Source: Candidatus Desulfovibrio gallistercoris (GTDB lineage Bacteria; Desulfobacterota; Desulfovibrionia; Desulfovibrionales; Desulfovibrionaceae). Taken from it: a stretch of 47,125 nucleotides of DNA. The stretch covers positions 1-47,125 of the forward strand of contig DWYJ01000062.1 of assembly GCA_019118745.1 (NCBI GenBank). The letters are read 5' to 3'. The notes beneath the pieces are model-generated. The model worked only from the letters and a program-made list of their open reading frames with translations, did not search any database and was not told the origin of the DNA. The first letter of the stretch is position 1. Every line of letters starts with the position of its first letter. Shown in pieces: positions 1 to 10,420 of this stretch. A program made the position numbers and the translations under genes.

Positions 1-113
1 ATATGTTTGCTCGATTGAAAGACTGGCGCCGCATAGCCATGCGCTATGATCGCTGTGCCCATACATTCCTTTCGGCAATCCATATTGCTGCCATTGTCAT
101 TTTTTACCTTTAA
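1..113 (+). CDS. C-terminal end of an IS5-family transposase (cut by window edge)
   Basis: Only the last 36 or so codons are inside the window; the stop is TAA at 111-113. The peptide begins ..MFARLKDWRRIAMRYDR and ends in a hydrophobic tail IVIFYL. This is the typical C-terminus of IS5-group DDE transposases: the Lys of the YREK signature followed by the RRIAxRYD block. The catalytic D, D and E residues lie outside the window, so whether the copy is intact cannot be judged. It lies immediately upstream of the TauE-type permease region and would mark a mobile-element boundary there. Confidence 0.8.
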   Translation, partial: MFARLKDWRRIAMRYDRCAHTFLSAIHIAAIVIFYL

Positions 114-129
114 TGAGTCCTGACCCTAA
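114..129. repeat. Probable right terminal inverted repeat of the IS5-type element
   Basis: Directly after the transposase stop comes tgagtcctgaccctaa. IS5-group elements that carry this transposase tail usually end a few bases after the stop in a sequence of this kind. The partner repeat lies outside the window, so the exact IS end and target duplication are inferred, not seen. Confidence 0.45.
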
Positions 130-381
130 GACTCATGGGCACTTTCCCTTGCGTATTTGAGGGAAAGGGCCCCCCTCCGCCAGCGCGGGAGGCGCTCCTC
201 TTTTTGCCAAACGTGGAGCGCATCATATCAAGAGCTCCTGACGGCCGCCCTGCTCTTCGAGTTGACCGAGGAGACAATTTGTTACACACCAGTGCTGCGC
301 CGCCCGGTCGAGACCATCATAGCGCCTGGCCTCGCAAGGCCGCGTGACGCAGCAACGACGCACAGAGGAGCAGGCAGAGAT

Positions 382-1185
382 ATGTTGAGCGCCATCATTA
401 CGTATTGTTGTCTTGGAGCATTCGCGGGCATCCTTGCCGGATTGTTGGGCGTGGGCGGCGGCATCGTCATCGTGCCCATGCTGGTCTTTGCCTTCGGCTG
501 GCAGGACTTTCCGCCGCAGTACATCATGCTGCTCGCGCTGGGGACTTCCCTGGGCAGCATCATGTTCACCTCGGTCTCCAGCGCCCTTTCCCACAGCCGC
601 AGGGGTGCGGTGGACTGGCGCGCCGTGGTGCGCATCACGCCGGGCATCATGGTGGGCACCTTCTGCGGCTCGCACCTGGCCGCCCTGCTGCCCAAGAAGG
701 GCTTGCAGATCTTTTTCGTCTGCTTTCTGGCCTATGTGGTCAGCCAGATGCTGCTGGGCAAAAAGCCCAAGGCCAGCCGCGAGCTGCCGGGCATGGCGGG
801 CATGAGCTGCGCGGGCGGGATCATCGGGGTCATATCGAGTCTGGTGGGCATAGGCGGCGGCACGCTCTCCGTGCCCTTCCTCATCTGGCATAATGTGGAG
901 ATGCACCGCGCCATCGGCACTTCGGCGGCCATCGGCTTCCCCATTGCCGTATCGGGTTTCCTCGGCTATCTGGTGGCGGGCTGGGGGGCGGCGGGCCTGC
1001 CCGCGGGCTCGCTGGGCTACGTCTATCTTCCGGCGCTGTTCAGTCTGGTCATCTGCAGCATGATCACGGCCCCGCTGGGCGTGCGCATCTCCCACAGCCT
1101 GGACGTGCCGCGCCTCAAGCGCTGCTTTGCCGTGCTGCTCATCGTGGTGGGCGCCAAGATGCTCTGGGATGTGATCGGGAGCTAG
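382..1185 (+). CDS. TauE/SafE-family sulfite/anion exporter, membrane protein
   Basis: A 267-aa polytopic inner-membrane protein of the TauE/SafE (old DUF81) family, thought to export small sulfur or organic anions such as sulfite or sulfoacetate. It shows the two-repeat structure of the family: glycine motifs GVGGGIVIVPML near residue 23 and GIGGGTLSVPFL near residue 157, each followed by several hydrophobic helices. I chose the ATG at 382 because the hydrophobic N-terminus starts there and GAGGAG lies upstream; the open frame extends further but reads as low-complexity arginine-rich sequence. The substrate cannot be read from sequence; an anion-exporting role in a sulfate reducer is only plausible. 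Confidence 0.85.
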   Translation: MLSAIITYCCLGAFAGILAGLLGVGGGIVIVPMLVFAFGWQDFPPQYIMLLALGTSLGSIMFTSVSSALSHSRRGAVDWRAVVRITPGIMVGTFCGSHLAALLPKKGLQIFFVCFLAYVVSQMLLGKKPKASRELPGMAGMSCAGGIIGVISSLVGIGGGTLSVPFLIWHNVEMHRAIGTSAAIGFPIAVSGFLGYLVAGWGAAGLPAGSLGYVYLPALFSLVICSMITAPLGVRISHSLDVPRLKRCFAVLLIVVGAKMLWDVIGS

Positions 1186-1348
1186 GCGCGCCCTGCGCCA
1201 GCGGATGAGCGCAGCAGTCCCCTGCGGACGACACGAGACCTCCTGCCGCGTTTATGCCCCAGCCATCCGCATCCGGCAGGGACCGGCGCGTAGGCTCCGC
1301 GTCATCCCCGGGCAAAGCGGGACTCCGCAAGACGAGTGAAGAAAACAA

Positions 1349-1380
1349 GAGCAGGCATACGTTTACACGTATGCCTGCTC
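1349..1380. terminator. Hairpin between convergent genes (bidirectional terminator)
   Basis: Perfect 13-bp inverted repeat gagcaggcatacg / cgtatgcctgctc with a 6-nt loop. It is followed on the plus strand by aatttt and on the minus strand by ttgttttc. It lies between the rightward permease gene and leftward ssb and probably ends both transcripts. Confidence 0.75.
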
Positions 1381-1509
1381 AATTTTGGTGATCCTGCCAG
1401 ACAAAACACAAAGCCGGATGGCACGCAGGCTTTTCACGGCACGCGGAGCAGCCCGCCCCTGGACGAAAGCGAAGCGTGTACGGTGGACTTGTCTTGGCTG
1501 CGGCAAGCC

Positions 1510-2055
1510 CTAGAACGGCACTTCGTCCATGCCGGCCGTCGCTTCGGACGGGAAAGCCGGGCCGAGGTCGTCATCATGCGGCGCGGGTTGGGGCTGCCGC
1601 CGGGGAGCCGGGCGCTGTCCACCGCCCTGCCCCTGCGGAGCATTGCGGTAGGACTGCCGCTGCGGCGCGGGGGCGTAATCGTCCTCATAGCCGCCGGAGG
1701 GCCCGCCGTCGCCTCCGCGCGGGCCGTCGCCGCGCCGGTCGAGGAACTGCACGCGCTGGGCCTTGATCTCGGTGGTGTAGCGATCCTGCCCGTTCTGATC
1801 CTGCCACTTGCGGGTCTGCAAGCTGCCTTCGACGTAGACAAGGCTGCCCTTGGCGAGATAGTTGGCGCAATTTTCCGCCTGCCGCTGGAAAACGGAAACG
1901 CGGTGCCATTCGGTGCGTTCCACCTTGTTGCCGTCGCGGTCCACATAGGACTCGTCAGTGGCGATGTTCAGGCTGGCGATGGGGGAACCGGTCTGGGTGT
2001 ACCGCAGTTCGGGGTCTCGACCCAGGCGGCCGATGAGCATGACTTTATTGAGCAT
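1510..2055 (-). CDS. ssb: Single-stranded DNA-binding protein
   Basis: A 181-aa SSB. The N-terminal OB-fold (about residues 1-108) opens MLNKVMLIGRLGRDPELRYT and contains the usual WHRVSVF and VEGSLQTRKWQDQ blocks. A Gly/Pro/Gln/Arg-rich disordered linker follows, then the acidic tip DEVPF, the conserved docking site for DNA-repair and replication partners. The start at MLNK is preceded by GAGG about 7 nt upstream; an upstream in-frame ATG (2092-2094) would add 13 poorly conserved residues. It is the last gene of the leftward block and is followed by the hairpin at 1349-1380. Confidence 0.95.
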   Translation of the reverse strand: MLNKVMLIGRLGRDPELRYTQTGSPIASLNIATDESYVDRDGNKVERTEWHRVSVFQRQAENCANYLAKGSLVYVEGSLQTRKWQDQNGQDRYTTEIKAQRVQFLDRRGDGPRGGDGGPSGGYEDDYAPAPQRQSYRNAPQGQGGGQRPAPRRQPQPAPHDDDLGPAFPSEATAGMDEVPF

Positions 2056-2114
2056 GGGATAACCTCGGACGTTTGGCCGCGCAAAGGGCGGCATAAGAGG
2101 GGATCAGTCGGGGA

Positions 2115-2870
2115 TCAGTCTCGCAGCTTGCGGCCGAAGATGGCCCAGAGGCTGCGCTTGGGTTGAGGGGTCGCGCCGCTGCCGTAGGGCATGGCCTGTT
2201 CCAGCCGGGTCAGCAGCTCTTCGATCTGGTCGCTGAGCCGGTTGGCCGTGCGCGGATCGTTCATGCTGCAGGCGGTCTCCAGCGCATGCCAGCGGGCCCC
2301 AAGCTCTTCCAGCAGACGGCCGATGGCCGGGTGGCTCTCCGCCGTCCAGCCGTGGCGCTGCCCCAGGCTGCGCAGGGCCTGCACCATTTCGGCCACCCCC
2401 TGCCCTGTCTCGCCGCTGCGGTCAAACAGCCGGGTGAACAGGGTCGGCCAGAGCTTGGGCAACAGGGAGGGGTTCCAGCTGTCGGCCTGGGTGCGGAGTT
2501 GCAGGACGGCCAGATCCACGGGCGGCTGCTGCACGATGCCCTGGAGGGCGGCCAGCTTTTCCTCGTGGATATCCAGCCGGCTTTCCAGTTCGCGGGCGGC
2601 GCGCGTGGCGGCGTCCACCTGCCACATGCCCAGGGCGTCCTCAAGGCGCGACACGGCACGCACCACGGGCTCGGCCTCGTTCAACGACAGACGCAGGGTC
2701 TGCGGCAGAGCCCGGGCCAGATCCAGCACGCTGCGGCAGGCCGGGAGCTTCGGCAGATCGTCGTCCGTAATGGCATCACAAATGCGTTGGGAAAGCTGCG
2801 GCCAGCGCGCCGATACCTTGTCGACATCCGGCGTGACGGCCATCAGGCGGATTTGCAGCGCCTTACCCAT
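2115..2870 (-). CDS. Unrecognised helical protein, downstream of the carboxylase genes
   Basis: A 251-aa predicted soluble, mostly alpha-helical protein (many Leu, Ala, Glu and Arg; short amphipathic repeats such as LEELGARWHALETAC), with a basic C-terminus RSLWAIFGRKLRD. I do not recognise a family, catalytic motif, signal peptide or membrane segment. It starts 12 nt after the biotinyl-protein gene and so is probably co-transcribed with the carboxylase genes. That position makes an accessory role possible, but nothing in the sequence shows one. Confidence 0.75.
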   Translation of the reverse strand: MGKALQIRLMAVTPDVDKVSARWPQLSQRICDAITDDDLPKLPACRSVLDLARALPQTLRLSLNEAEPVVRAVSRLEDALGMWQVDAATRAARELESRLDIHEEKLAALQGIVQQPPVDLAVLQLRTQADSWNPSLLPKLWPTLFTRLFDRSGETGQGVAEMVQALRSLGQRHGWTAESHPAIGRLLEELGARWHALETACSMNDPRTANRLSDQIEELLTRLEQAMPYGSGATPQPKRSLWAIFGRKLRD

Positions 2871-2882
2871 ACGATGCTGTCC

Positions 2883-3530
2883 TTATTTTTCCGTCCATTC
2901 CGTCCTGACGCGCATGATCACGTCCTGGATGGCCGGGAGCTGGTCCTGCGGGCAGACGCCGATGAGCGGCGCGCCCGCGTCGATATTTTCGTTGTATTTG
3001 AAATAAACCGCGTAGATGACCCCTTCCGGACCGCTGTAATGCAGGGGGACCTCACGCTTCATGCGGGACATGATCATGAGTTCCATGCCGTCGCGCACCA
3101 TGACCGAGTGGGCGTCCGCGGCGCGGATCTTCTTGTCCACTTCCGGCGTGAAATAGTACTTTGCCCGTTCCGGCGCCAGGAAAAGATGGAGCGTCTTCTT
3201 GAGGATGAGGTATTCCACCTCCTCCTTGGTCAGCATGTGGCGGATGACCATAAGGGGCGTGCCGGCCTCCACGAACTGACCTTCCAGGTCGCTATGGATG
3301 CTGTCGATGATGCCCTTTTCCGTGGCGCAGATGGGTTTGGGGTTGCGTTCGCGCTCCAGAGTGGCCAGCAGGGTGCCGGGGCGCTCCTTCCACTGGCCCT
3401 GCGGGCCGAGCACTTCCTGGCCCGGTTGCAAACCGGCAAAGGTCACCCGGCCGGTATGCGGCGTCCTGACCGTGATCTCCCGGTAGGGAGATGCCTTAAT
3501 TTCTTCCAGCAATTCGGAGATGTTGATCAT
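2883..3530 (-). CDS. Biotinyl/lipoyl-domain protein, putative carboxyl carrier of the adjacent carboxylase
   Basis: A 215-aa protein with two segments resembling biotinyl domains. Residues about 66-96 carry the second half of such a fold (EKGIIDSIHSDLEGQFVEAG then PLMVI). Residues about 150-192 carry a fuller copy with SRMKRE (Lys158) aligned to the biotin-accepting A/V-M-K-M motif, then GVIYAVYFKYNENIDAGAPL. The Lys is present but its neighbours differ from the usual AMKM, so biotinylation by BirA is likely rather than certain. It lies 18 nt downstream of the carboxyltransferase gene and upstream of the 251-aa unknown, which fits a BCCP role in the same complex. Confidence 0.75.
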   Translation of the reverse strand: MINISELLEEIKASPYREITVRTPHTGRVTFAGLQPGQEVLGPQGQWKERPGTLLATLERERNPKPICATEKGIIDSIHSDLEGQFVEAGTPLMVIRHMLTKEEVEYLILKKTLHLFLAPERAKYYFTPEVDKKIRAADAHSVMVRDGMELMIMSRMKREVPLHYSGPEGVIYAVYFKYNENIDAGAPLIGVCPQDQLPAIQDVIMRVRTEWTEK

Positions 3531-3548
3531 ATGCTTTCCTGCCGCGCG

Positions 3549-5801
3549 CTAGCGGTAGTACAGATTGCGCCCGCCGATGGTGAGCAGGGCCTGCTTGAGG
3601 TTGGCACGGATCTGGCGGCGATCCCAGATGCCCTGGATGTGACCGCGAGAAAGGGCGTGGTAGGAGCGATGGTACTTGGGCGGGATGTCCATGCCCGTGG
3701 TCTCCTTGATGACGCCCGGCCCGGCAAAGCCGATGTTGGAAGAGCGCACCGCGAACTGATACGGCGAGCAGCCGAGGAAGCTGGCCACCGGTCCGGCAAA
3801 GGAATTGGTGTCGTAAAGCACCATGTAGAGACCGCCGGACTCCACATAGCGGCGCACGGCCACCGTGCAGCGCGGCATCTGGATGACGCCGTTGGTGCCC
3901 TCCTGGATGCGTATGCCTGCCGTGCCGTGCACGTAGGCCAGGAAGGGATAGCGCTTCTTCTGGGCCCGCTGGGCGGCCTCCACGAACTTGTAGCCCTCGG
4001 CCGCGCCCACGGAACCGCCGCGGAACGTGCCCATGAGCATGGCCACCACCATCTTGATGCCGTCGATGCGGGCCTCGAAGGTCATGCAGCCGCTCTTGGT
4101 GCTGTTCTTTTTCTGCGCTTCGGCGATGCGTTCTTCAAAGCCGGGGAACGCCAGCGGATTGCCCGCCTCGATCTCGCTGTTGAACTCGTAGACCGAGCCC
4201 AGGTCAAAGACGTTCTTGACGTACCATTCCGGCTCCATCGGGAAATGGTGGCCGCAATGGCTGCACACGCCCGCGAATTCCGCGAAGAGGTCGGGCCCCC
4301 AGAGGTCCAGACAGCCGTAAGATTCGCTGTTGGGGCAGGTCAGGGTACGGTCGATCTTGTAGCGCGGGGAGAGATAGTTCCAGCGGCTGCGGCGGGAGTC
4401 GTCCGTCCAGGTGGACAGCGCGGTCAGCTCCTGCACCTTGTCTTCCGCCTGACGGCCGGGCAGGCGGCGGGTCATCTTGTACCACGGGCTGAGGAGGCGG
4501 TTCTTGAACATCTCCACCTCGTTGCCCACTTCTTCCATGAAGGTGCTGATCTTGCGCTGATGCTTGCGGAAGAAGTCGTACTTGACGTGCATCCACGGTT
4601 CGCTCAGCCAGTCTTGCAGCGCGGCCATGTTCTTGGCCATGAAGGGCCGGTTGTCGATGGCCGCTTCCCGCGAGAGGCGCAGGAATTTCTGCTGCCGGTG
4701 CTCCACCATGCGGTCCTTGGCGGCCGCGCTGAGGCCCCAGCGGGTGTGCATCTCGTCGAGATTGGCCTCAGGATTGCGCACGCGGGCCACGGCAAGCCCG
4801 CGGAAGCCCGGCCACTTGCGGTGGCTCAGCACCACCTCGTCCGTGGCGCGCAGCACTTCCTGCCGCAGGGAGCGGAAAAAGTCGAAATGATAGGGACGGG
4901 CGCCCAGCGGCGGCTCCTGCACCACACGGTCGATATAGCCGAAGGCAAGGTTGTCCTGCGCGGTGATCTTGAGGCTGCCGGCGCAATGCTCGATGAGTTC
5001 GGGCGTGGCGCGCTGTCCGGCCTTGAGGCGGCCTTCGATGGCCGCGGCCCCTTCGGGCGAGATGACCGAATAGTAGCCGTGGGAGAGCATGAGGCGCTTG
5101 TCCGCAAGGCCGATGGCCTCGGCCCCGCCGGAACCGCCTTCGGAGATGACGGCCACGATGGGCACCCGCAGCCCCGCCATGCCGTAGATGTTGCGGGCGA
5201 TCTGCTGGGCCGCGCCGGGATAATCCTCGATGGGATAGGAGCCGGGCGTGAAAATGTAGGTGTGGATGGGGATGCCTTCGGTCTCGGCGACGTTCATGTA
5301 GTGCAGGGCCTTGGCGTTGCCCCAGGGCTTCACCGAACCGCCGTTGCGGAATTCCGCCCCGTGGCCCTTTTCCTGCCCGATGACCATGACCGACTGGGTG
5401 TAGGTCTTCTTGCCGCGCCGCCGGGTGATGACGGCACGCGCGATGAGCATGCTGGGGTCGAGGCTGTGTTCGTCCTGCCCGCCGACCTCGGTGAAGTTGT
5501 CATAGACGTTTTCGAGGATGTCCCGCAGGCAGATGCGTTGCGGATGCCGCACGATGCGCACCTTGTCCATGGGGGTCACGGCGTTTTCCAGCCGTTTTTC
5601 CACAAAGCCGAAGAGCTCTTCCAGCGCCACCACGTCATTGTAGGGGTCTGCCAGCTCGCCGCGCTGGGCGCGTCCCACGAAGACCGCCAGCTTCTCTTCC
5701 AGCAGCCGGATGTCTTCCTCATGCTTGCCGGCAAAAATGTCACGGGCGTAGGTGAGCCTGTCCGTCAGCCCCTGGATGCGTTTTTCAATATTGTTGTCCA
5801 T
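3549..5801 (-). CDS. Fused AccA/AccD-type carboxyltransferase (acyl-CoA carboxylase)
   Basis: A 750-aa crotonase-fold carboxyltransferase that would move the carboxyl group from carboxybiotin to an acyl-CoA, probably acetyl-CoA. The N-terminal half is AccA-like (SVMVIGQEKG, FTPGSYPIEDYPG, GGSGGAEAIGLADKRLM, YSVISPEGAAA). The C-terminal half is AccD-like, with a zinc-finger region near residues 487-515 (CPNSESYGC, CSHCGHHF) and GGSVGAAEGYKFVEAAQRA. The order alpha-then-beta in one chain is the reverse of the common accD-accA gene order. The start MDNNIEKR has GGAA upstream; an ATG 22 codons earlier (5865-5867) is possible. It sits between biotin carboxylase and the biotinyl protein. Confidence 0.88.
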   Translation of the reverse strand: MDNNIEKRIQGLTDRLTYARDIFAGKHEEDIRLLEEKLAVFVGRAQRGELADPYNDVVALEELFGFVEKRLENAVTPMDKVRIVRHPQRICLRDILENVYDNFTEVGGQDEHSLDPSMLIARAVITRRRGKKTYTQSVMVIGQEKGHGAEFRNGGSVKPWGNAKALHYMNVAETEGIPIHTYIFTPGSYPIEDYPGAAQQIARNIYGMAGLRVPIVAVISEGGSGGAEAIGLADKRLMLSHGYYSVISPEGAAAIEGRLKAGQRATPELIEHCAGSLKITAQDNLAFGYIDRVVQEPPLGARPYHFDFFRSLRQEVLRATDEVVLSHRKWPGFRGLAVARVRNPEANLDEMHTRWGLSAAAKDRMVEHRQQKFLRLSREAAIDNRPFMAKNMAALQDWLSEPWMHVKYDFFRKHQRKISTFMEEVGNEVEMFKNRLLSPWYKMTRRLPGRQAEDKVQELTALSTWTDDSRRSRWNYLSPRYKIDRTLTCPNSESYGCLDLWGPDLFAEFAGVCSHCGHHFPMEPEWYVKNVFDLGSVYEFNSEIEAGNPLAFPGFEERIAEAQKKNSTKSGCMTFEARIDGIKMVVAMLMGTFRGGSVGAAEGYKFVEAAQRAQKKRYPFLAYVHGTAGIRIQEGTNGVIQMPRCTVAVRRYVESGGLYMVLYDTNSFAGPVASFLGCSPYQFAVRSSNIGFAGPGVIKETTGMDIPPKYHRSYHALSRGHIQGIWDRRQIRANLKQALLTIGGRNLYYR

Positions 5802-5873
5802 CTTGTTCCGCACACGCCGCAAAGCGCTCTGTTTGTCGTATGGGGGCGCCGCGCCCTGGCGCGGCATCCGGCG

Positions 5874-7304
5874 CTAGAAGCGCAGGATCCGTTCCGTATT
5901 GGCCCTGAGGAAGTTGACGTTGGATTTCAGCTCCTCACCGGCATTGTTCCTGCCTTCGAGGCGCAGATCGTCCAGGAAGGAAAGGCCGCGCGCCTTGGCT
6001 TCCTCCAGATCCTTGCCCCAGATGATGGCCAGGGCGAGGTTGGGGTCGAATTCCGTAGGGATCTCGTAGGGCTCGTCCGTGGGCACATGGGTCAGCATGG
6101 TCAGCCACGGCTGCGGTTTCCACTGGAAGCGCTCGATGCGGCCCACCCAGGGCGTGAAGCGATTGTCCGGGTCTTCGGCGATGAGGCGGTACTCCACGCC
6201 CACGCCGTCAAAGCTGATGTCGTCCTGCGTGTAGCCGAGCGGCTGGCCGAGGCCGATGCGCACCTGTTCGGCCAGCAGGTCCACGTCGTCGATGTAGTGC
6301 CCGTCCTTGTTGATGCGGGATATCCGGGCCGACACGCCGTTCTCCACCTGGATGCGGGTGTTCACTTCCATGAGGAAGGGCTCGCCCTTGCGGGTGACGA
6401 TCCATTCCCAGGTGCCCACGTTGTCATAGCCCACCTTGCGGGCCATGGTGAGGGAATAGTCCACGATGTCCGTGAGCACCTTGGAGGCATCGAAAGAATA
6501 GGTGATGGGGCCGGGGGCGAAGCCGGGGGCCACCTCCACGCGCTTTTGCAGGCCCGTGGACTGGATGGAGCAGTTGCGCGTGCCGAAATGCACGGGATTG
6601 CGCCCCGTGCGGTCGGACACCACCTGCACTTCCAGATGGTTGAAATCGGTGATGCGCTGCTCGATGAGCACGCCCTCGTCCTTGAACTGCCGCAGGGCGT
6701 AGTTGCGGATGCGGCGGTAGACGGAGCGGAAGACGTCGATGTCGTACACTTCCTCGATGCCCATGCCGCCGCCGCCGGCCGAGGCCTTGACCAGCACGAG
6801 CGGCCGCCGGATGCCCTGCTGTTCCTGGAATTCGAAGACGCTGCGGGCGATGCGTTCGGCTTCCATCTCGTCATAGATGGGCCGGTCGGAACCGGGCACC
6901 GTGGGCACGCCCAGGCTGCGCGCCAGGCGCTTGGTGTTGATCTTGTCGCCCAGTTCCCGGATGATCTTCCACGAGGGACCGATGAAGATCATCTTGCGGT
7001 CGCGCTTCATGACCCGGCGGGCAAAGCGGAAGTCCTCGGCAAAGAAACCGTAGCCGGGATGCACGGCGGTGCAGCCCGCCTCGTCCGCCACGGACATGAG
7101 CTCGTTGGCGTCATGGTAGGAGGAGACGCGGTAGAGGCTTTTCTCCCCGCCGGTCTCGCGGGCAAGCCGCACATGGCCGGACGCGGCGTCCTCCGCGGTA
7201 TAGATGGCCGTGAAGGCCACTCCCAGCTTGCGGCAGGCCCGCATGATGCGCATGGCGATTTCGCCGCGATTGGCCACAAGGACTTTGTGGCTTTCCAGCG
7301 GCAT
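5874..7304 (-). CDS. Biotin carboxylase
   Basis: A 476-aa ATP-grasp enzyme that carboxylates biotin on its carrier using ATP and bicarbonate. It opens with KVLVANRGEIAMRIMRACRKL (BC N-domain). The glycine-rich ATP loop KASAGGGGMG lies near residue 170 and the active-site stretch FLMEVNTRIQVEN near 312-322. The canonical motif is usually EVNxRxQVEH, and here the final His is Asn, a small departure worth noting. The start at MPLESHK was chosen by alignment to family N-termini, with AGGA upstream. First gene of a leftward group with the carboxyltransferase and the carrier protein, divergent from the phosphorylase gene. Confidence 0.9.
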   Translation of the reverse strand: MPLESHKVLVANRGEIAMRIMRACRKLGVAFTAIYTAEDAASGHVRLARETGGEKSLYRVSSYHDANELMSVADEAGCTAVHPGYGFFAEDFRFARRVMKRDRKMIFIGPSWKIIRELGDKINTKRLARSLGVPTVPGSDRPIYDEMEAERIARSVFEFQEQQGIRRPLVLVKASAGGGGMGIEEVYDIDVFRSVYRRIRNYALRQFKDEGVLIEQRITDFNHLEVQVVSDRTGRNPVHFGTRNCSIQSTGLQKRVEVAPGFAPGPITYSFDASKVLTDIVDYSLTMARKVGYDNVGTWEWIVTRKGEPFLMEVNTRIQVENGVSARISRINKDGHYIDDVDLLAEQVRIGLGQPLGYTQDDISFDGVGVEYRLIAEDPDNRFTPWVGRIERFQWKPQPWLTMLTHVPTDEPYEIPTEFDPNLALAIIWGKDLEEAKARGLSFLDDLRLEGRNNAGEELKSNVNFLRANTERILRF

Positions 7305-7462
7305 GGCATAGAGATCCTGTAGGTTCAGCAAGATACACTCCTGCCGGCCGGAAGCTTCGCTTGAACTGCGAGACAGGCCGGGATATGATGCGCGCAAATG
7401 CGACCGCCTGCCGGCGGCAGGAGGGCGCATACACGAGAAACTGACGAATACGAGGGTATTTT

Positions 7463-8305
7463 ATGCAAAATCTGCCAGAAGTCCAGCTTGCCGTAACAGC
7501 GCTGAAACAAAAGCTTTCCGAGGCGGGACGCACGGGGCGGGCCGCCAAGCCGCGTGTGGGCATGGTGCTGGGCACCGGGCTTTCCGGACTGGTGGCGGCC
7601 ATGCGCGACCCGGTACGCGTGCCCTACGGCGATCTGCCGGGCTTCCCCGTCTCCACGGTGGACTCGCACAGCGGGGCCTTCGTGCTGGGGGACGTGGCGG
7701 GCATCCCCGTGCTCGCCCAGCAGGGCCGCTGTCATTTGTACGAAGGCTACAGCCCGGCGCAGGTCTGCATGGGCGTGCGGGTCATGGCCGGTCTGGGCAT
7801 CGGTTCCCTTGTCGTCACCAACGCCGCCGGGGCGCTCAATCCCCAGTTCGACGCCGGTTCGCTCATGCTCATGACCGATCAGATCAACTTTACCGGCGCC
7901 ACGCCGCTGGCCGGTCCCAATGTGGAACAGTGGGGGCCGCGCTTCCCGGACATGAGCTGCATCTTCGACCCGGAGCTGCGCGCGCTGGCGCTGGAGAGCG
8001 CCGCCATGCTGGGCATCCGGCTGGAGCGCGGCGTCTACATCGGCGTGCACGGCCCGCAGATGGAAAGTCCGGCCGAGACGCGCATGTACCGCCAGTGGGG
8101 CGCGGACGCCGTCGGCATGAGCACCGTGCTGGAAGTGCTGGCCGCGCGGCATCTGGGCCTGCGGGTGCTGGGCATCTCCTGCCTCAGCAACAAGAACCTG
8201 CCGGATTGCATGAGCCCCGTGCCCATCGAGGAAGTCATCGAGGTGGCCGGGAAGGCCGGCCGCCAGCTGGAGCGCCTCCTGCTGGACATGGTGACAAAAT
8301 TCTGA
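7463..8305 (+). CDS. Purine nucleoside phosphorylase (trimeric type)
   Basis: A 280-aa cytosolic enzyme that splits purine nucleosides with phosphate in purine salvage. Family signatures seen: phosphate-binding [11 protein letters not shown] near residue 34, [26 protein letters not shown], the catalytic-Glu segment [14 protein letters not shown], the MGMST-like VGMSTVLEV, and SCLSNKN carrying the base-binding Asn. The length is normal for the family. The start ATG has GAGGG about 6 nt upstream. It is transcribed divergently from the biotin carboxylase gene; the 158-bp gap between them should hold both promoters. Confidence 0.92.
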   Translation: MQNLPEVQLAVTALKQKLSEAGRTGRAAKPRVGMVLGTGLSGLVAAMRDPVRVPYGDLPGFPVSTVDSHSGAFVLGDVAGIPVLAQQGRCHLYEGYSPAQVCMGVRVMAGLGIGSLVVTNAAGALNPQFDAGSLMLMTDQINFTGATPLAGPNVEQWGPRFPDMSCIFDPELRALALESAAMLGIRLERGVYIGVHGPQMESPAETRMYRQWGADAVGMSTVLEVLAARHLGLRVLGISCLSNKNLPDCMSPVPIEEVIEVAGKAGRQLERLLLDMVTKF

Positions 8306-8424
8306 AAAACGCATACATCTTCTGCCCGCCCTGCGGGACGGCCGGCCTGCCCCGTCCGTCTGCGGGGCGGTCTGCGTCCTCGGGGGGCGCGCTTTTCACG
8401 CAACGGCAGGCAAAGGTCTCTTTC

Positions 8425-10253
<1,829 letters not shown>

Positions 10254-10254
<1 letters not shown>

Positions 10255-10286
10255 AGCGCTCTGCCTTTTTCAAAGGCAAAGCGCTC
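10254..10286 (+). terminator. Hairpin just after typA
   Basis: Imperfect inverted repeat starting at the last base of the typA stop: gagcgct / agcgctc outside and tgccttt / aaaggca inside, with single-base internal mismatches and loop ttc. No U-run follows, so it may pause or stabilise the message rather than terminate alone. Confidence 0.5.
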
Positions 10287-10349
10287 CAACAGGCTCCGGG
10301 ACGGCATCGGTCGCCTGCCTCCCGGGGCATCTTTGCGTTTAGATCGTTC

Positions 10350-10396
10350 AAAGGCCGCCGTCCCCGCATGCGAGAAGCGAGGGTGGCGGCCTTTTT
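10350..10396 (+). terminator. Rho-independent terminator downstream of typA
   Basis: Arms aaggccgcc (10351-10359) and ggcggcctt (10385-10393), with the right arm running into ttttt on the plus strand. This fits termination of the typA transcript ahead of the convergent deacetylase gene. Confidence 0.7.
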
Positions 10397-10420
10397 CCGT
10401 GCAAAAGCTGTCTGCCGGGG

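Noticed and set aside
2163-7322. Very long plus-strand open frame (1719 codons) across the carboxylase genes
   Set aside because: It is the antisense reading of well-supported minus-strand genes; His/Gly/Ala-rich composition from GC-rich codon positions, no motifs.
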